Source: Lachnospiraceae bacterium
GTDB taxonomy: Bacteria > Bacillota > Clostridia > Lachnospirales > Lachnospiraceae
DNA: 64,000 bases
Reading direction: 5' to 3'
Assembly: GCA_022845895.1 (NCBI GenBank)
Contig: AP025573.1
Span: 360,001-424,000, forward strand
In this document: piece by piece, positions 53,989 to 62,141 of the stretch
How the letters are laid out: each line of letters opens with the position of its first letter
Numbering within the stretch: position 1 is the first letter of the stretch
Position numbers and translations under genes: made by a program
Notes under the pieces: generated by a model
Database searches by the model: none
The model's input: the letters and a program-made list of their open reading frames with translations, nothing else
What the model was told of the DNA's origin: nothing

Positions 53989-55074
53989 ATGAAAGAACAA
54001 TTAGGAAAAACGATACAACATTTAAGAAAAGTACATTGCTATACGCAGGAACAGATGGCAGATGCCGTGGGAGTGTCTGTCGCGGCGGTATCGAAATGGG
54101 AAAATGGTGTGAGCTGTCCCGATGTCATGCTGCTTCCGGTGCTCGCAAGATATCTGGACACAGACATAAACTCGCTGCTGTCTTTCCATAAAAACCTATC
54201 GGAGGCAGAAGCGGCTTCACTAATCAATGAGGTGTCTGACATATTCTTTGGCAGCGGGTTTGAAGCCGCCTATGCGTTTCTGATGGAGAAGATCAGGGAG
54301 TATCCCGGCAGCGGCAGGCTGGTGCTGAACGGCGCTATGGTGTTGAATGGAGCACTCGTCATGAACGGGGATCTGGAAGAGGCGGAACGGTATGAAGAGC
54401 AGATAGAACAGTTGTATGAAAAGGCATCGGAAAGCGAAGATCCGGCAATCTGCAGCCAGGCGCAGTACATGCTCGCCTCAAGGTATATGGGGCGGGGGGA
54501 ATACGACAGGGCAGAGGCTTTGATTGACAGGCTGCCTGACGAACAGGCGTATGATAAAAAACAGATGCAGGTGAATCTCTGCCTTGCACGTAATCAGCTT
54601 GCGGCTGCGGGGGAGATGGAGGAGCAAAAGCTGATGCTTGCCGCCAGCAGCCTGAGTATGGTGCTTGTAACCCTCATCGATATAGCGCTCAGAGAAGGCC
54701 GGGACGAAGACGCGCGCTATTTGGCAGAAACTGCCGAAAGTACGGCCCGTGCCCTGGACATGTGGGAATATACCGTCCAGCTGCCGTGGCTCGAGCTGTA
54801 CACGCATAAGAAGGACAGGGACAACTGCCTGAAAACACTCAGATGCATGCTTGCATCGGTGACAGAGGAGTGGGACTTTACCTCTTCTCCACTGTACAGA
54901 CATGTAAGGAAGAAGGCAGGGGAGGAAAGGCTTGGAGTCAAAATGAAAGAGACGCTCATATCCACTATAGAGCAGGACGGAAGATATGCGTTTCTGCGGG
55001 ACTCGGAAGAATGGAAGAAGATACGATCCGCCGGGAGCGGGACGGACAGGAGTGCTGGACAAGATGAAACGTAA
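53989..55074 (+). CDS. XRE-family regulator with TPR-like C-terminal region
   Basis: 361 residues. Helix-turn-helix at residues ~5-60 (YTQEQMADAVGVSVAAVSKW). The remaining ~300 residues are all helical with repeat-like pairs (AQYMLASRYMGRGEYDRAEA), as in Rgg/PlcR-like or related TPR regulators, which often sense peptides. ATG follows GGAGGTGG. Its end overlaps the following YkgJ-type gene by about 11 bases, so the two were one operon before the insertion sequence landed. Confidence 0.85.
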   Translation: MKEQLGKTIQHLRKVHCYTQEQMADAVGVSVAAVSKWENGVSCPDVMLLPVLARYLDTDINSLLSFHKNLSEAEAASLINEVSDIFFGSGFEAAYAFLMEKIREYPGSGRLVLNGAMVLNGALVMNGDLEEAERYEEQIEQLYEKASESEDPAICSQAQYMLASRYMGRGEYDRAEALIDRLPDEQAYDKKQMQVNLCLARNQLAAAGEMEEQKLMLAASSLSMVLVTLIDIALREGRDEDARYLAETAESTARALDMWEYTVQLPWLELYTHKKDRDNCLKTLRCMLASVTEEWDFTSSPLYRHVRKKAGEERLGVKMKETLISTIEQDGRYAFLRDSEEWKKIRSAGSGTDRSAGQDET

Positions 55075-55471
55075 TGTAGACTTTAAGGATATATCTGACG
55101 GGAAGCTGTACTCGTCCAACGACATGGTACGGGCGGACTGCCATAACTGCGAAGGGTGCTCTGCCTGCTGCCGCGGGATGGGGAAGTCCATCATGCTGGA
55201 TCCGTTCGATATGCAGAGGCTGTGTAAAGGGCTGTCCGTAAATTTTGACGGACTGATGGAGCGGTATATAGAACTCCATGCAGCGGACGGCATGATCGTT
55301 CCGAATGTGAAGATGGATGGGCAGGAGGAAGCCTGCGTATTTCTCGATGCCGGGGGCAGATGCAGCATCCATTCCTTCCGTCCGGGCATATGCCGTCTGT
55401 TTCCGCTTGGACGGTATTATGAGGGAGATGGATTCCGGTATTTTCTACAGATACACGAGTGCAGGAAGAAG

Positions 55472-55498
55472 GACAGGGGAAAGATAAAGGTAAAGAAA
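55472..55498 (+). repeat. Target-site duplication, left copy
   Basis: Begins GACAGGGGAAAGATAAAGGT; identical over 27 bases (29 if the TG shared with the element end is counted) to 56566-56592. Confidence 0.9.
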
Positions 55499-56565
55499 TG
55501 TAGGTTTGTCAAACATTTGTTACAGTGACCGTAAATAATCCTTTAAGACCTCATTCGGTGTTTTCCAGCCTAGAGGGCGCATGGGGAAATTGTTATAGTC
55601 CCTACGGTTATACACCTTCAGCTGCGCAGCAAAGTCCTCAAAGGAATAGAACAGATGGGTCGCATAAAAACGCTCATTGTCTTTCCGATGGCTGCGCTCT
55701 ACCTTCCCGTTGTGACGAGGGGTAAAGGGACGGATGACCTTGTGCTTTATCCCATGTGTTTCCAAGCGCTTTTGGAAGAGGGTCGGCTTGTCCCGGTGAG
55801 AAGTAAAGCGGTTGGTGAACTCCGATCCATTATCCGTCTGGATGCACGCGATGGAGAGGGGGAACGCTTTTACGAGGTGTTCCACAAACTGCGCGGAAGA
55901 ATAGGTGCTGTGTTCCTCAAAGGCTTCCACGAAGCGCCATCTGGAATACTCGTCAATGGCAGTGTACTGGAAGAACTGCTTCCCGATGACCCTGCTGTTT
56001 TTGAGGCAGGCGGAAGGGACGAATTTCACATCCACCTGAATACGCTGGCCGGGATACTCCATCTGCTCATAGGGCTTGGGGATGTACTTTGGATTGGGCG
56101 GATGGACGGCCATGATGCCCCGTTTTTTGAGGAAGCGGTAGAGTCCGGTGATGGAGCGGGAATAGCCGCGCTGCCTGAGCTTGACCCAGAAGACGACCAG
56201 TCCGGCATCCGGGTTGCGGCGGCGCATATCCGAGATAAGCTTAGCCTCCTGAGGGGTATGCTGGCTGGGGTGATGGTGAGGCCGTCTGGAGCGGTCACGC
56301 AGGGAATCCATGGAGCCGTCAAAGCGGCGTTTCCAGCGGTAGATATACTGCCGGTTGGTCTTGAATTTGACAGCGGCCTTGGTGACGCCATGCTTCTCAG
56401 CGTATCGGATCAGGGATAGACGGTATCTCATATCTTGTGTTATACTAGCCATAGCAGGGAACTCCTTTTTTGTTTGTTTTTGTTGTGGTGACTAAAATAT
56501 AACACAAAAGGCAGTATCTCTGCTTTTTAAATATTCAGTTGTAACACATGTATTGTAATCCTACA
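55499..56565 (-). mobile_element. IS481/IS1202-like insertion sequence with long target duplication
   Basis: About 1067 bp. Left end TGTAGGTTTGTCAAACATTT and right end (complement) TGTAGGATTACAATACATGT form ~26-bp imperfect terminal inverted repeats ending in TGTTACA. One transposase gene fills it. The flanking direct repeat of 27-29 bp is far longer than the 4-15 bp usual for IS481 elements; IS1202-type elements are known for ~24-29 bp duplications. Family assignment between the two is open. Confidence 0.85.
55520..56452 (-). CDS. Transposase with DDE integrase core
   Basis: 310 residues. N-terminal helix-turn-helix (GVTKAAVKFKTNRQYIYRWK) and a second basic HTH-like part (PDAGLVVFWVKLRQRGYSRS). 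The DDE catalytic core has QRIQVDVKFVPSA (first Asp), CIQTDNGSEFTNRF (second Asp) and RHNGKVERSHRKDNERFY (Glu). ATG follows AAAAAGGAGTT. It fills the element in one frame without frameshifting, as in IS481-type transposases and unlike IS3. It reads opposite to the gene it interrupts. Confidence 0.92.
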   Translation of the reverse strand: MASITQDMRYRLSLIRYAEKHGVTKAAVKFKTNRQYIYRWKRRFDGSMDSLRDRSRRPHHHPSQHTPQEAKLISDMRRRNPDAGLVVFWVKLRQRGYSRSITGLYRFLKKRGIMAVHPPNPKYIPKPYEQMEYPGQRIQVDVKFVPSACLKNSRVIGKQFFQYTAIDEYSRWRFVEAFEEHSTYSSAQFVEHLVKAFPLSIACIQTDNGSEFTNRFTSHRDKPTLFQKRLETHGIKHKVIRPFTPRHNGKVERSHRKDNERFYATHLFYSFEDFAAQLKVYNRRDYNNFPMRPLGWKTPNEVLKDYLRSL

Positions 56566-56592
56566 GACAGGGGAAAGATAAAGGTAAAGAAA
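56566..56592 (+). repeat. Target-site duplication, right copy
   Basis: Second copy of the 27-base sequence beginning GACAGGGGAAAGATAAAGGT, in the same reading frame of the broken gene as the left copy. Confidence 0.9.
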
Positions 56593-56844
56593 TGGCTTGA
56601 CACGCCGGATCTGAAGGCATATGAGCAGTATGTTACAGACTGGCACAGATTTCTGACAGACTGCCAGGAGGCCGCCGGAACGCTCGATGGAGAGAAGGTG
56701 CGTATCCTTAACCTGTATGTCCTGAGGACATTCTACCAGTCAGAATACAAGACGGATGATTTCTATAAAGAATTTTACACCAGGCTGAGCCAGGCAAGAG
56801 AAACGCTTGGCATCTGATGAAGATAGCAGGGAGCCGGATGTACA

Positions 56845-56877
56845 GGACGTGGAGTAGCAGTATCCACGTCCTTTTTT
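56845..56877 (+). terminator. Terminator after the split YkgJ-type gene
   Basis: GGACGTGGA and TCCACGTCC around GTAGCAGTA, then TTTTTT. Confidence 0.88.
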
Positions 56878-56988
56878 GCTGTCCCTATTTGTCGAAAATT
56901 GTAAAGATATGGAAGGAAACATCTTACGGATCCGTGCAGCCATGGTATAATCGTATTAATCAGATGAACTACGTAAAGAGGTGATACT

Positions 56989-59900
56989 ATGTACATTGCA
57001 GATCTGCACATCCATTCCCGTTATTCAAGAGCCACGAGCAAAGACTGTACTCCGGAATATCTGGACCTGTGGGCCAGGAGGAAAGGGATCCACATTGTCG
57101 GCTCCGGGGATTTTACACATCCGGCATGGAGGGAAGAGCTGGCGGAAAAGCTCATGCCCGCCGAAGAGGGGCTGTATGTCCTGAAGAAAGGATATCGTAT
57201 AGAAGACGGGCCGGACACAGGTGGCCGGACGCCCCGTTTTGTCATTACAGGAGAGATAAGCTCCATATATAAGAGAGGTGGCAGAGTACGGAAAGTACAT
57301 AGCCTGATACTGCTTCCGGGACTTGAAGCCGCGGAAGTGATAGCGCGGAAGCTGGAAGCCATAGGCAATATCCATTCCGACGGCAGGCCCATTCTCGGAC
57401 TTGACTGTCATGATCTGCTGGAAATCGTCCTGGAACTGTGCCCCGATGCCATCTTTGTACCCGCGCATATCTGGACGCCGCACTTTTCCCTGTTCGGAGC
57501 CTTCTCAGGATTCGACACGGTGGAGGAATGCTTTGGGGACCTGTCGCCTTACATACACGCCATGGAGACAGGATTGTCCTCCGACCCGCCTATGAACTGG
57601 CGTGTGTCCATGCTGGACAGTTACCAGCTCATCTCCAATTCAGACGCCCATTCTCCGGCGAAGCTTGGAAGGGAAGCCAATATGCTCGATATCGCGCTGT
57701 CTTATCCCGGGCTCAGAGATGCTGTTCAGTATGGAAAGGGGCTATATGGTACGATAGAATTTTTTCCCGAAGAAGGGAAGTACCATTTTGACGGCCATAG
57801 AAAATGCAGCCTCTGCCTGTCCCCTGCAGATACGGACAAATATCACGGAATCTGTCCTGTCTGTGGAAAAAAGATTACCATCGGCGTATCCCACAGGGTA
57901 GATCAGCTGTCGGACCGGGGGGAGGGATATGTTAAGGCGGACGCCGCACGGTTTGAAAGTCTTGTGCCCCTGCCGGAAGTGATTGGAGCATCGGTAGGGC
58001 ATGCCCCGACCAGCGCAGGAGTACAGAAAGAATATCTCAGTATGCTGAAGCGGCTCGGGCCGGAGTTTGATATATTGAGGGAAGTACCGGTAGAAGAAAT
58101 ACGCAGTACGTCCGGTGTCTTGATTGCGGAGGGGATCAGGAGGCTCCGGGAGGGGAAAGTCATCCGTGTGCCCGGATTCGACGGGGAATATGGGACGATC
58201 CGGCTGTTTGAGCCTCATGAGATAGAAGATACAAGTGGGCAGATGGACTTTTTTGACCTGCTTGGCATGAGCAGGGACAGAGCAGATGCGGCTGGAAAGG
58301 CCGCGACAGAAAAAGAGGCTGTTCTGCATGAGATGGAATCAGAGGAAAAGGGGGATAAAGAACCGGCGGGGGTGGAAGGAAAGGCGCTCAATAAAGAGCA
58401 GGAATATGCCGTGACCTGTCCGGCACGTACCATTGCTGTCGTTGCCGGGCCGGGGACGGGCAAGACGAGGACGCTCGTCTCCCGCATTTTGTACCTTTTG
58501 GAGCATAGGAACGTAAAGCCGTATGAGATTACGGCAGTGACCTTTACGAACGAGGCGGCCCGTGAACTGAAAGAGAGGATACAGAAAGGAATTGGCAGCA
58601 GAGGGCGGATTGGCAGCCTTAAGGCAGGTACCTTCCATGCAATCTGCCTAGAATATCTAAAGGAGCAGGGACTTGAGTTTTCCGTCGCGGATGAGACGGA
58701 AGCGAGAGAGATTGCCGATGAAGCGGCGAAGGAGACGGGCATCCGTATCACGGGCAAGAGACTGGCAGAGCAGGCGTCCATGGAAAAGTCAAAAGGGCTG
58801 GCCGGAGAAGAGATGAGCCCAGAAGTACAGGTGTATAATCGTAGGCTGAAAGAGAGAGGTCTTTTAGACTTTGACGACCTGCTGCTTGAGACACTGCAGC
58901 TTCTCGAGGGCGGGGCGGCGCCGGACGGCTGGCAAAAGAGCTATACGTATCTGTTCGTAGATGAGTTCCAGGATATCAATCCGCTGCAGTACCGGCTCGT
59001 GAAGGCTTGGAATGAGAAGGGAAGAGAGCTGTTCGTCATCGGAGACCCGGATCAGTCTATCTACGGGTTCAGGGGAGCGGACGCAAAGTGCTTTGCAAGG
59101 CTGCAGGAGGACTTTCCCGGATTGAAGACGATCCGGCTCACAGAGAATTACCGGTCCACCCCGGAAATCGTGTCATCAGCGCTTCACATCATTTCCGGCA
59201 ATCCCGGCGATGCGCGCACGCTGCATGCCAACCGGGTAGGCGGTGCAAAAGTACGGCTTGCCAGAGCAATGTCTCCGATGGGAGAGGCCATATTCGTGGC
59301 AAAGGAGATCAACCGTCTGGCAGGGGGCATCGGAATGCTGGAAGCGCACGAGGCGGCACATGACCAGGGGGAGCGGAAGATAAGGGCGTTCGACGATATC
59401 GCCGTCCTCTACCGGACGCACCAGGACGCGGAGCTGCTGGAGACATGCCTGAAGAGGGAAGGCATTCCCTATGTCGTCGCAGGGAGAGAGTCGTTCCTTC
59501 AGGAGGATATCGTCAGGGGGAGTCTCTTCTTTTTCCGGTATCTCGCAGACGAGCTTGACAGGCATGCCAAAGAGCAGAGCCTGAAGATACTGTGGAACCT
59601 GGACCGGAATCCGGTGTCGGAAGAGGTGTTCGGGCGTATGGCAGAGAAGTACCGGCCGCTCTATGCAAAGGAAAAGCCGCAGAAGTTTCTGAAGCTGTGG
59701 ATGCAGGAGATTCAGGCTTTGGACAATCCGGCGATGAAGAAGCTGTCGCAGATGGCCGTATTCTACAAAGATATGGGAGAACTCTCCGATGCGCTGAGCC
59801 TTGGTGTGGAAAGCGACCTGAAGCGCTGTGGAGACAGGCAGTACGGTTCCGGAGCGGTCACACTTATGACGCTGCACGGCTCCAAGGGGCTGGAGTATCC

Positions 59901-60198
59901 GGTTACATTTATCTTCGGCGTCCGGAAAGGAAAGATGCCGCTTGAAAACGAACGGTACGCGGCTGACATGGAAGAAGAGCGGCGGCTGTTCTACGTCGGT
60001 ATGACCAGAGCCGAAGAAGAGCTCATACTGACCTCGTCGGGAGAGGATTCCGTATTTGTAGAAGGCATGCCTGACCCAATATTTGCAAGGGAACAGGTTC
60101 AGAAAAAGAAGAAAGAGGTGACAGGTCATCAGATGAGCCTGTTCGATATTATCATGGAGAATATTTCTGGTGGAGGACAAAGGACAGATGATGTATAA
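56989..60198 (+). CDS. EndoQ-like PHP nuclease fused to UvrD/PcrA-type helicase
   Basis: 1069 residues. Residues ~1-415 match the endonuclease Q family: PHP metal ligands in YIADLHIHSRYS, GSGDFTH, GEIS, KVHSL and SNSDAHSP. A zinc-ribbon pair (CSLC ... CPVC, ~273-294) and SHRVDQLSDR follow. EndoQ nicks 5' of uracil, hypoxanthine, xanthine or AP sites. After a charged linker (~425-465) comes a superfamily 1 helicase: GPGTGKTRTLVSRI (~486), FVDEFQDINPLQY (~655), GDPDQSIYGFRG, MTLHGSKGLEYPV, LFYVGMTRAEEEL. QMDFFD (~417) and C-terminal QMSLFD (~1047) resemble sliding-clamp-binding motifs. ATG follows AAAGAGGTGA; a weak promoter (CTTACG-16-TATAAT) is at 56923-56950. Confidence 0.9.
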   Translation: MYIADLHIHSRYSRATSKDCTPEYLDLWARRKGIHIVGSGDFTHPAWREELAEKLMPAEEGLYVLKKGYRIEDGPDTGGRTPRFVITGEISSIYKRGGRVRKVHSLILLPGLEAAEVIARKLEAIGNIHSDGRPILGLDCHDLLEIVLELCPDAIFVPAHIWTPHFSLFGAFSGFDTVEECFGDLSPYIHAMETGLSSDPPMNWRVSMLDSYQLISNSDAHSPAKLGREANMLDIALSYPGLRDAVQYGKGLYGTIEFFPEEGKYHFDGHRKCSLCLSPADTDKYHGICPVCGKKITIGVSHRVDQLSDRGEGYVKADAARFESLVPLPEVIGASVGHAPTSAGVQKEYLSMLKRLGPEFDILREVPVEEIRSTSGVLIAEGIRRLREGKVIRVPGFDGEYGTIRLFEPHEIEDTSGQMDFFDLLGMSRDRADAAGKAATEKEAVLHEMESEEKGDKEPAGVEGKALNKEQEYAVTCPARTIAVVAGPGTGKTRTLVSRILYLLEHRNVKPYEITAVTFTNEAARELKERIQKGIGSRGRIGSLKAGTFHAICLEYLKEQGLEFSVADETEAREIADEAAKETGIRITGKRLAEQASMEKSKGLAGEEMSPEVQVYNRRLKERGLLDFDDLLLETLQLLEGGAAPDGWQKSYTYLFVDEFQDINPLQYRLVKAWNEKGRELFVIGDPDQSIYGFRGADAKCFARLQEDFPGLKTIRLTENYRSTPEIVSSALHIISGNPGDARTLHANRVGGAKVRLARAMSPMGEAIFVAKEINRLAGGIGMLEAHEAAHDQGERKIRAFDDIAVLYRTHQDAELLETCLKREGIPYVVAGRESFLQEDIVRGSLFFFRYLADELDRHAKEQSLKILWNLDRNPVSEEVFGRMAEKYRPLYAKEKPQKFLKLWMQEIQALDNPAMKKLSQMAVFYKDMGELSDALSLGVESDLKRCGDRQYGSGAVTLMTLHGSKGLEYPVTFIFGVRKGKMPLENERYAADMEEERRLFYVGMTRAEEELILTSSGEDSVFVEGMPDPIFAREQVQKKKKEVTGHQMSLFDIIMENISGGGQRTDDV

Positions 60199-60232
60199 TG
60201 GAAACAGCACTATAATGACAGGAGGTACAAGT

Positions 60233-60487
60233 ATGGGTGAATTATCCAGTCTGCCGAACATAGGTCCGGTGGTAGAGCAGCAGTTGAACGAAGTTGGTAT
60301 CACGACGGCCAGACAGCTCAGAGAGACAGGCAGCAAGCAGGCCTGGCTTAAGATCAAGGCGATAGATGACTCGGCCTGCATCCAGAGGCTGCAGGGGCTT
60401 GAAGGGGCTGTCAGGGGCATCAAGAAGCGCGACCTGCCCCCGGAGGTCAAGGCGGAGCTGAAGGAATTCTATCATGCTGCAAAGTAA
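60233..60487 (+). CDS. TfoX C-terminal domain protein
   Basis: 84 residues. LSSLPNIGPVVEQQLNEVGI and TARQLRETGSKQAWLKIKAI are the helix-hairpin-helix TfoX_C domain. Nothing precedes it; ATG at 60233 lies 6 bases after AGGAGGT, so the in-frame upstream codons are not used. Helix-hairpin-helix proteins bind DNA without sequence preference. It follows the EndoQ-helicase gene by 34 bases and overlaps the DMT transporter gene by 14 bases, suggesting a shared transcript. Confidence 0.85.
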   Translation: MGELSSLPNIGPVVEQQLNEVGITTARQLRETGSKQAWLKIKAIDDSACIQRLQGLEGAVRGIKKRDLPPEVKAELKEFYHAAK

Positions 60488-61355
60488 AGCAAGGATACAG
60501 ATGATCCTGTCCATGATAATCTTCGGCACTATCGGAGCCTTCGTGAAGCATATCCATCTGCCGTCCGCAGAGATAGCCCTGTGGAGGGCAGTGGCGGCAT
60601 TTCTCATGCTTACCGCGGCAGCAGCGGCCAGCGGGAAGCTAGAACATATCAGAAGTTTTAAAGGCCGGATACGGATGCTGTTCGGATCAGGAGCCGCGCT
60701 TGCGTTCAACTGGATACTTTTGTTTGAAGCGTACCGGTACACAAGCGTGGCGGTATCTACTCTGTGTTATTATTTTGCCCCTACACTGATTGTCATACTG
60801 AGCGTTGCCATCTTCCGTGAGAAACTTAAGGTAAAGCAGGCGGTCTGTTTCGCCGCGTCCACCGCGGGCCTTATTCTTGTCATCGGAGTCAGCGGCGGCG
60901 GAAGCAATGATACGGTCGGTGCGTTGTACGGCCTTGGCGCGGCTGTCTGCTATGCAGGGGTCGTTTTTTTTAACAAGCTGCTCGGTGATATTGACGGGCT
61001 TGTCCGGACATGGCTCCAGTTTGGAGCAGCCATGGTCATCATGGTGCCTTACGTCGTATTCACATGCGGATTTGCCATAGGGGGAATCGACCCGAAAGGG
61101 GCGGCGCTGCTGCTTGTCGTCGGAGTCGTCCACACAGGTATCACGTACTGCATGTATTTTGCCGCCCTTTCCGGCCTTCGTGGGCAGCAGGCGGCGATAC
61201 TGAGCTATATCGACCCTATGGTGGCGATTCTCGTCTCTTTTTTCGTACTGGGAGAGAACATTACCGTGCCACAGATAGCAGGGGGAGCGATGATTATAGG
61301 CTTCGCCTTTCTGAATGAAGTGAATACGCAAGATAAGTTAGAAAGCAGGAAATGA
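60474..61355 (+). CDS. DMT superfamily (EamA) transporter
   Basis: 293 residues, ten membrane helices in two EamA repeats: SMIIFGTIGAFVKHIHLPSA, EIALWRAVAAFLML, AVSTLCYYFAPTLIVILSVA, and in the second half LGAAVCYAGVVFFNKLLG and SYIDPMVAILVSFFVLGE. Such proteins export amino acids or other metabolites. ATG at 60474 lies inside the end of the TfoX_C gene. YaaA starts four bases after the stop. Substrate unknown. Confidence 0.92.
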   Translation: MLQSKARIQMILSMIIFGTIGAFVKHIHLPSAEIALWRAVAAFLMLTAAAAASGKLEHIRSFKGRIRMLFGSGAALAFNWILLFEAYRYTSVAVSTLCYYFAPTLIVILSVAIFREKLKVKQAVCFAASTAGLILVIGVSGGGSNDTVGALYGLGAAVCYAGVVFFNKLLGDIDGLVRTWLQFGAAMVIMVPYVVFTCGFAIGGIDPKGAALLLVVGVVHTGITYCMYFAALSGLRGQQAAILSYIDPMVAILVSFFVLGENITVPQIAGGAMIIGFAFLNEVNTQDKLESRK

Positions 61356-61358
61356 AAC

Positions 61359-62141
61359 ATGAAGATAATCATATCACCGGCTAAGAAGATGAGGGTGGAC
61401 AACGATGCATTTGCACCTTGCGGCCTGCCCTCTTACATAGACAAAACGGAATATCTGATGGAATATATGAAGTCTCTTACCTACGAGCAGTGCAAAGAGA
61501 TATGGAAATGCAGCGATAGGATAGCCAAGCTGAACTACAGGCGGTTTCAGGATATGGATCTGTATAAGAACCTGACGCCCGCCCTCCTTTCTTATGAAGG
61601 AATCCAATATCAGTATATGGCGCCTGCTGTTATGGATGAAGGCGCATTTGCCTATCTCCAGGAGCACCTGAGGATACTGTCCGCATTTTACGGGATGCTG
61701 CGTCCCTTTGACGGCGTCGTCCCCTATCGGCTGGAGATGCAGGCCAGGATGGGAGGGCATAAAGGGTGTCCCGGACTAGATTCCCTGTATGACTACTGGG
61801 GAGGGACGATGGCAGAGGATATATTTGCGGAAGACCAGATGATTCTGAACCTGGCTTCAAAAGAATACAGCAGATGCATTTCAAAATATGTGCGTGAGGA
61901 CGTTGCCTTTGTGACCTGCGTATTCGGTGAACTGTCCGGCGGGAAGGTGATAGAAAAAGGGACGCTGGCCAAGATGGCGAGGGGAGAGATGGTGCGCTTC
62001 CTTGCGGAGAGTAATGCCGGGTGCCCAGAGGATGTCAGGAAGTTCAATGGGCTGGGCTACCGTTTCCGGGAAGCGTATTCGGATGACAGCACCTTCGTGT
62101 TTTTAAAGGAGACGAGAGAAAAGGAAGAAGCACTCACATGA
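61359..62141 (+). CDS. yaaA: Peroxide-stress protein YaaA (DUF328)
   Basis: 260 residues. MKIIISPAKKMRVDNDAF, TPALLSYEGIQYQYMAPAVM, LSAFYGMLRPFDGVVPYRLE and YRFREAYSDDSTFVFLKE are signature sequences. In E. coli YaaA limits free intracellular iron and so oxidative DNA damage. It overlaps the glycosylase gene by ATGA, so the two are co-translated, which fits a joint role in oxidative DNA stress. Confidence 0.93.
   Translation: MKIIISPAKKMRVDNDAFAPCGLPSYIDKTEYLMEYMKSLTYEQCKEIWKCSDRIAKLNYRRFQDMDLYKNLTPALLSYEGIQYQYMAPAVMDEGAFAYLQEHLRILSAFYGMLRPFDGVVPYRLEMQARMGGHKGCPGLDSLYDYWGGTMAEDIFAEDQMILNLASKEYSRCISKYVREDVAFVTCVFGELSGGKVIEKGTLAKMARGEMVRFLAESNAGCPEDVRKFNGLGYRFREAYSDDSTFVFLKETREKEEALT

Larger units (their letters stand above)
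55064..56817 (+). pseudogene. YkgJ-type cysteine-cluster protein gene split by an insertion sequence
   Basis: N-terminal part from ATG 55064: CHNCEGCSACC and CVFLDAGGRCSIHSFRPGIC are the Cys motif of the YkgJ/zinc- or iron-chelating family. The frame reaches DRGKIKVKK, then enters the element and ends at 55528 after CRFVKHLLQ. The C-terminal part resumes in frame after the second target copy: DRGKIKVKK then WLDTPDLKAYEQYV, to the stop at 56817 after ETLGI. Removing the element and one target copy restores one continuous reading frame. The truncated N-terminal product keeps all the cysteines, so a shortened protein may still be made. Confidence 0.85.

Noticed and set aside
55655-56419. 254-codon plus-strand frame in the insertion sequence
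   Set aside because: Opposite the DDE transposase, whose catalytic motifs are clear on the minus strand.
59176-60450. 424-codon minus-strand frame opposite the EndoQ-helicase gene
   Set aside because: Shadow of conserved helicase motifs; no recognisable domain, and it crosses two plus-strand genes.
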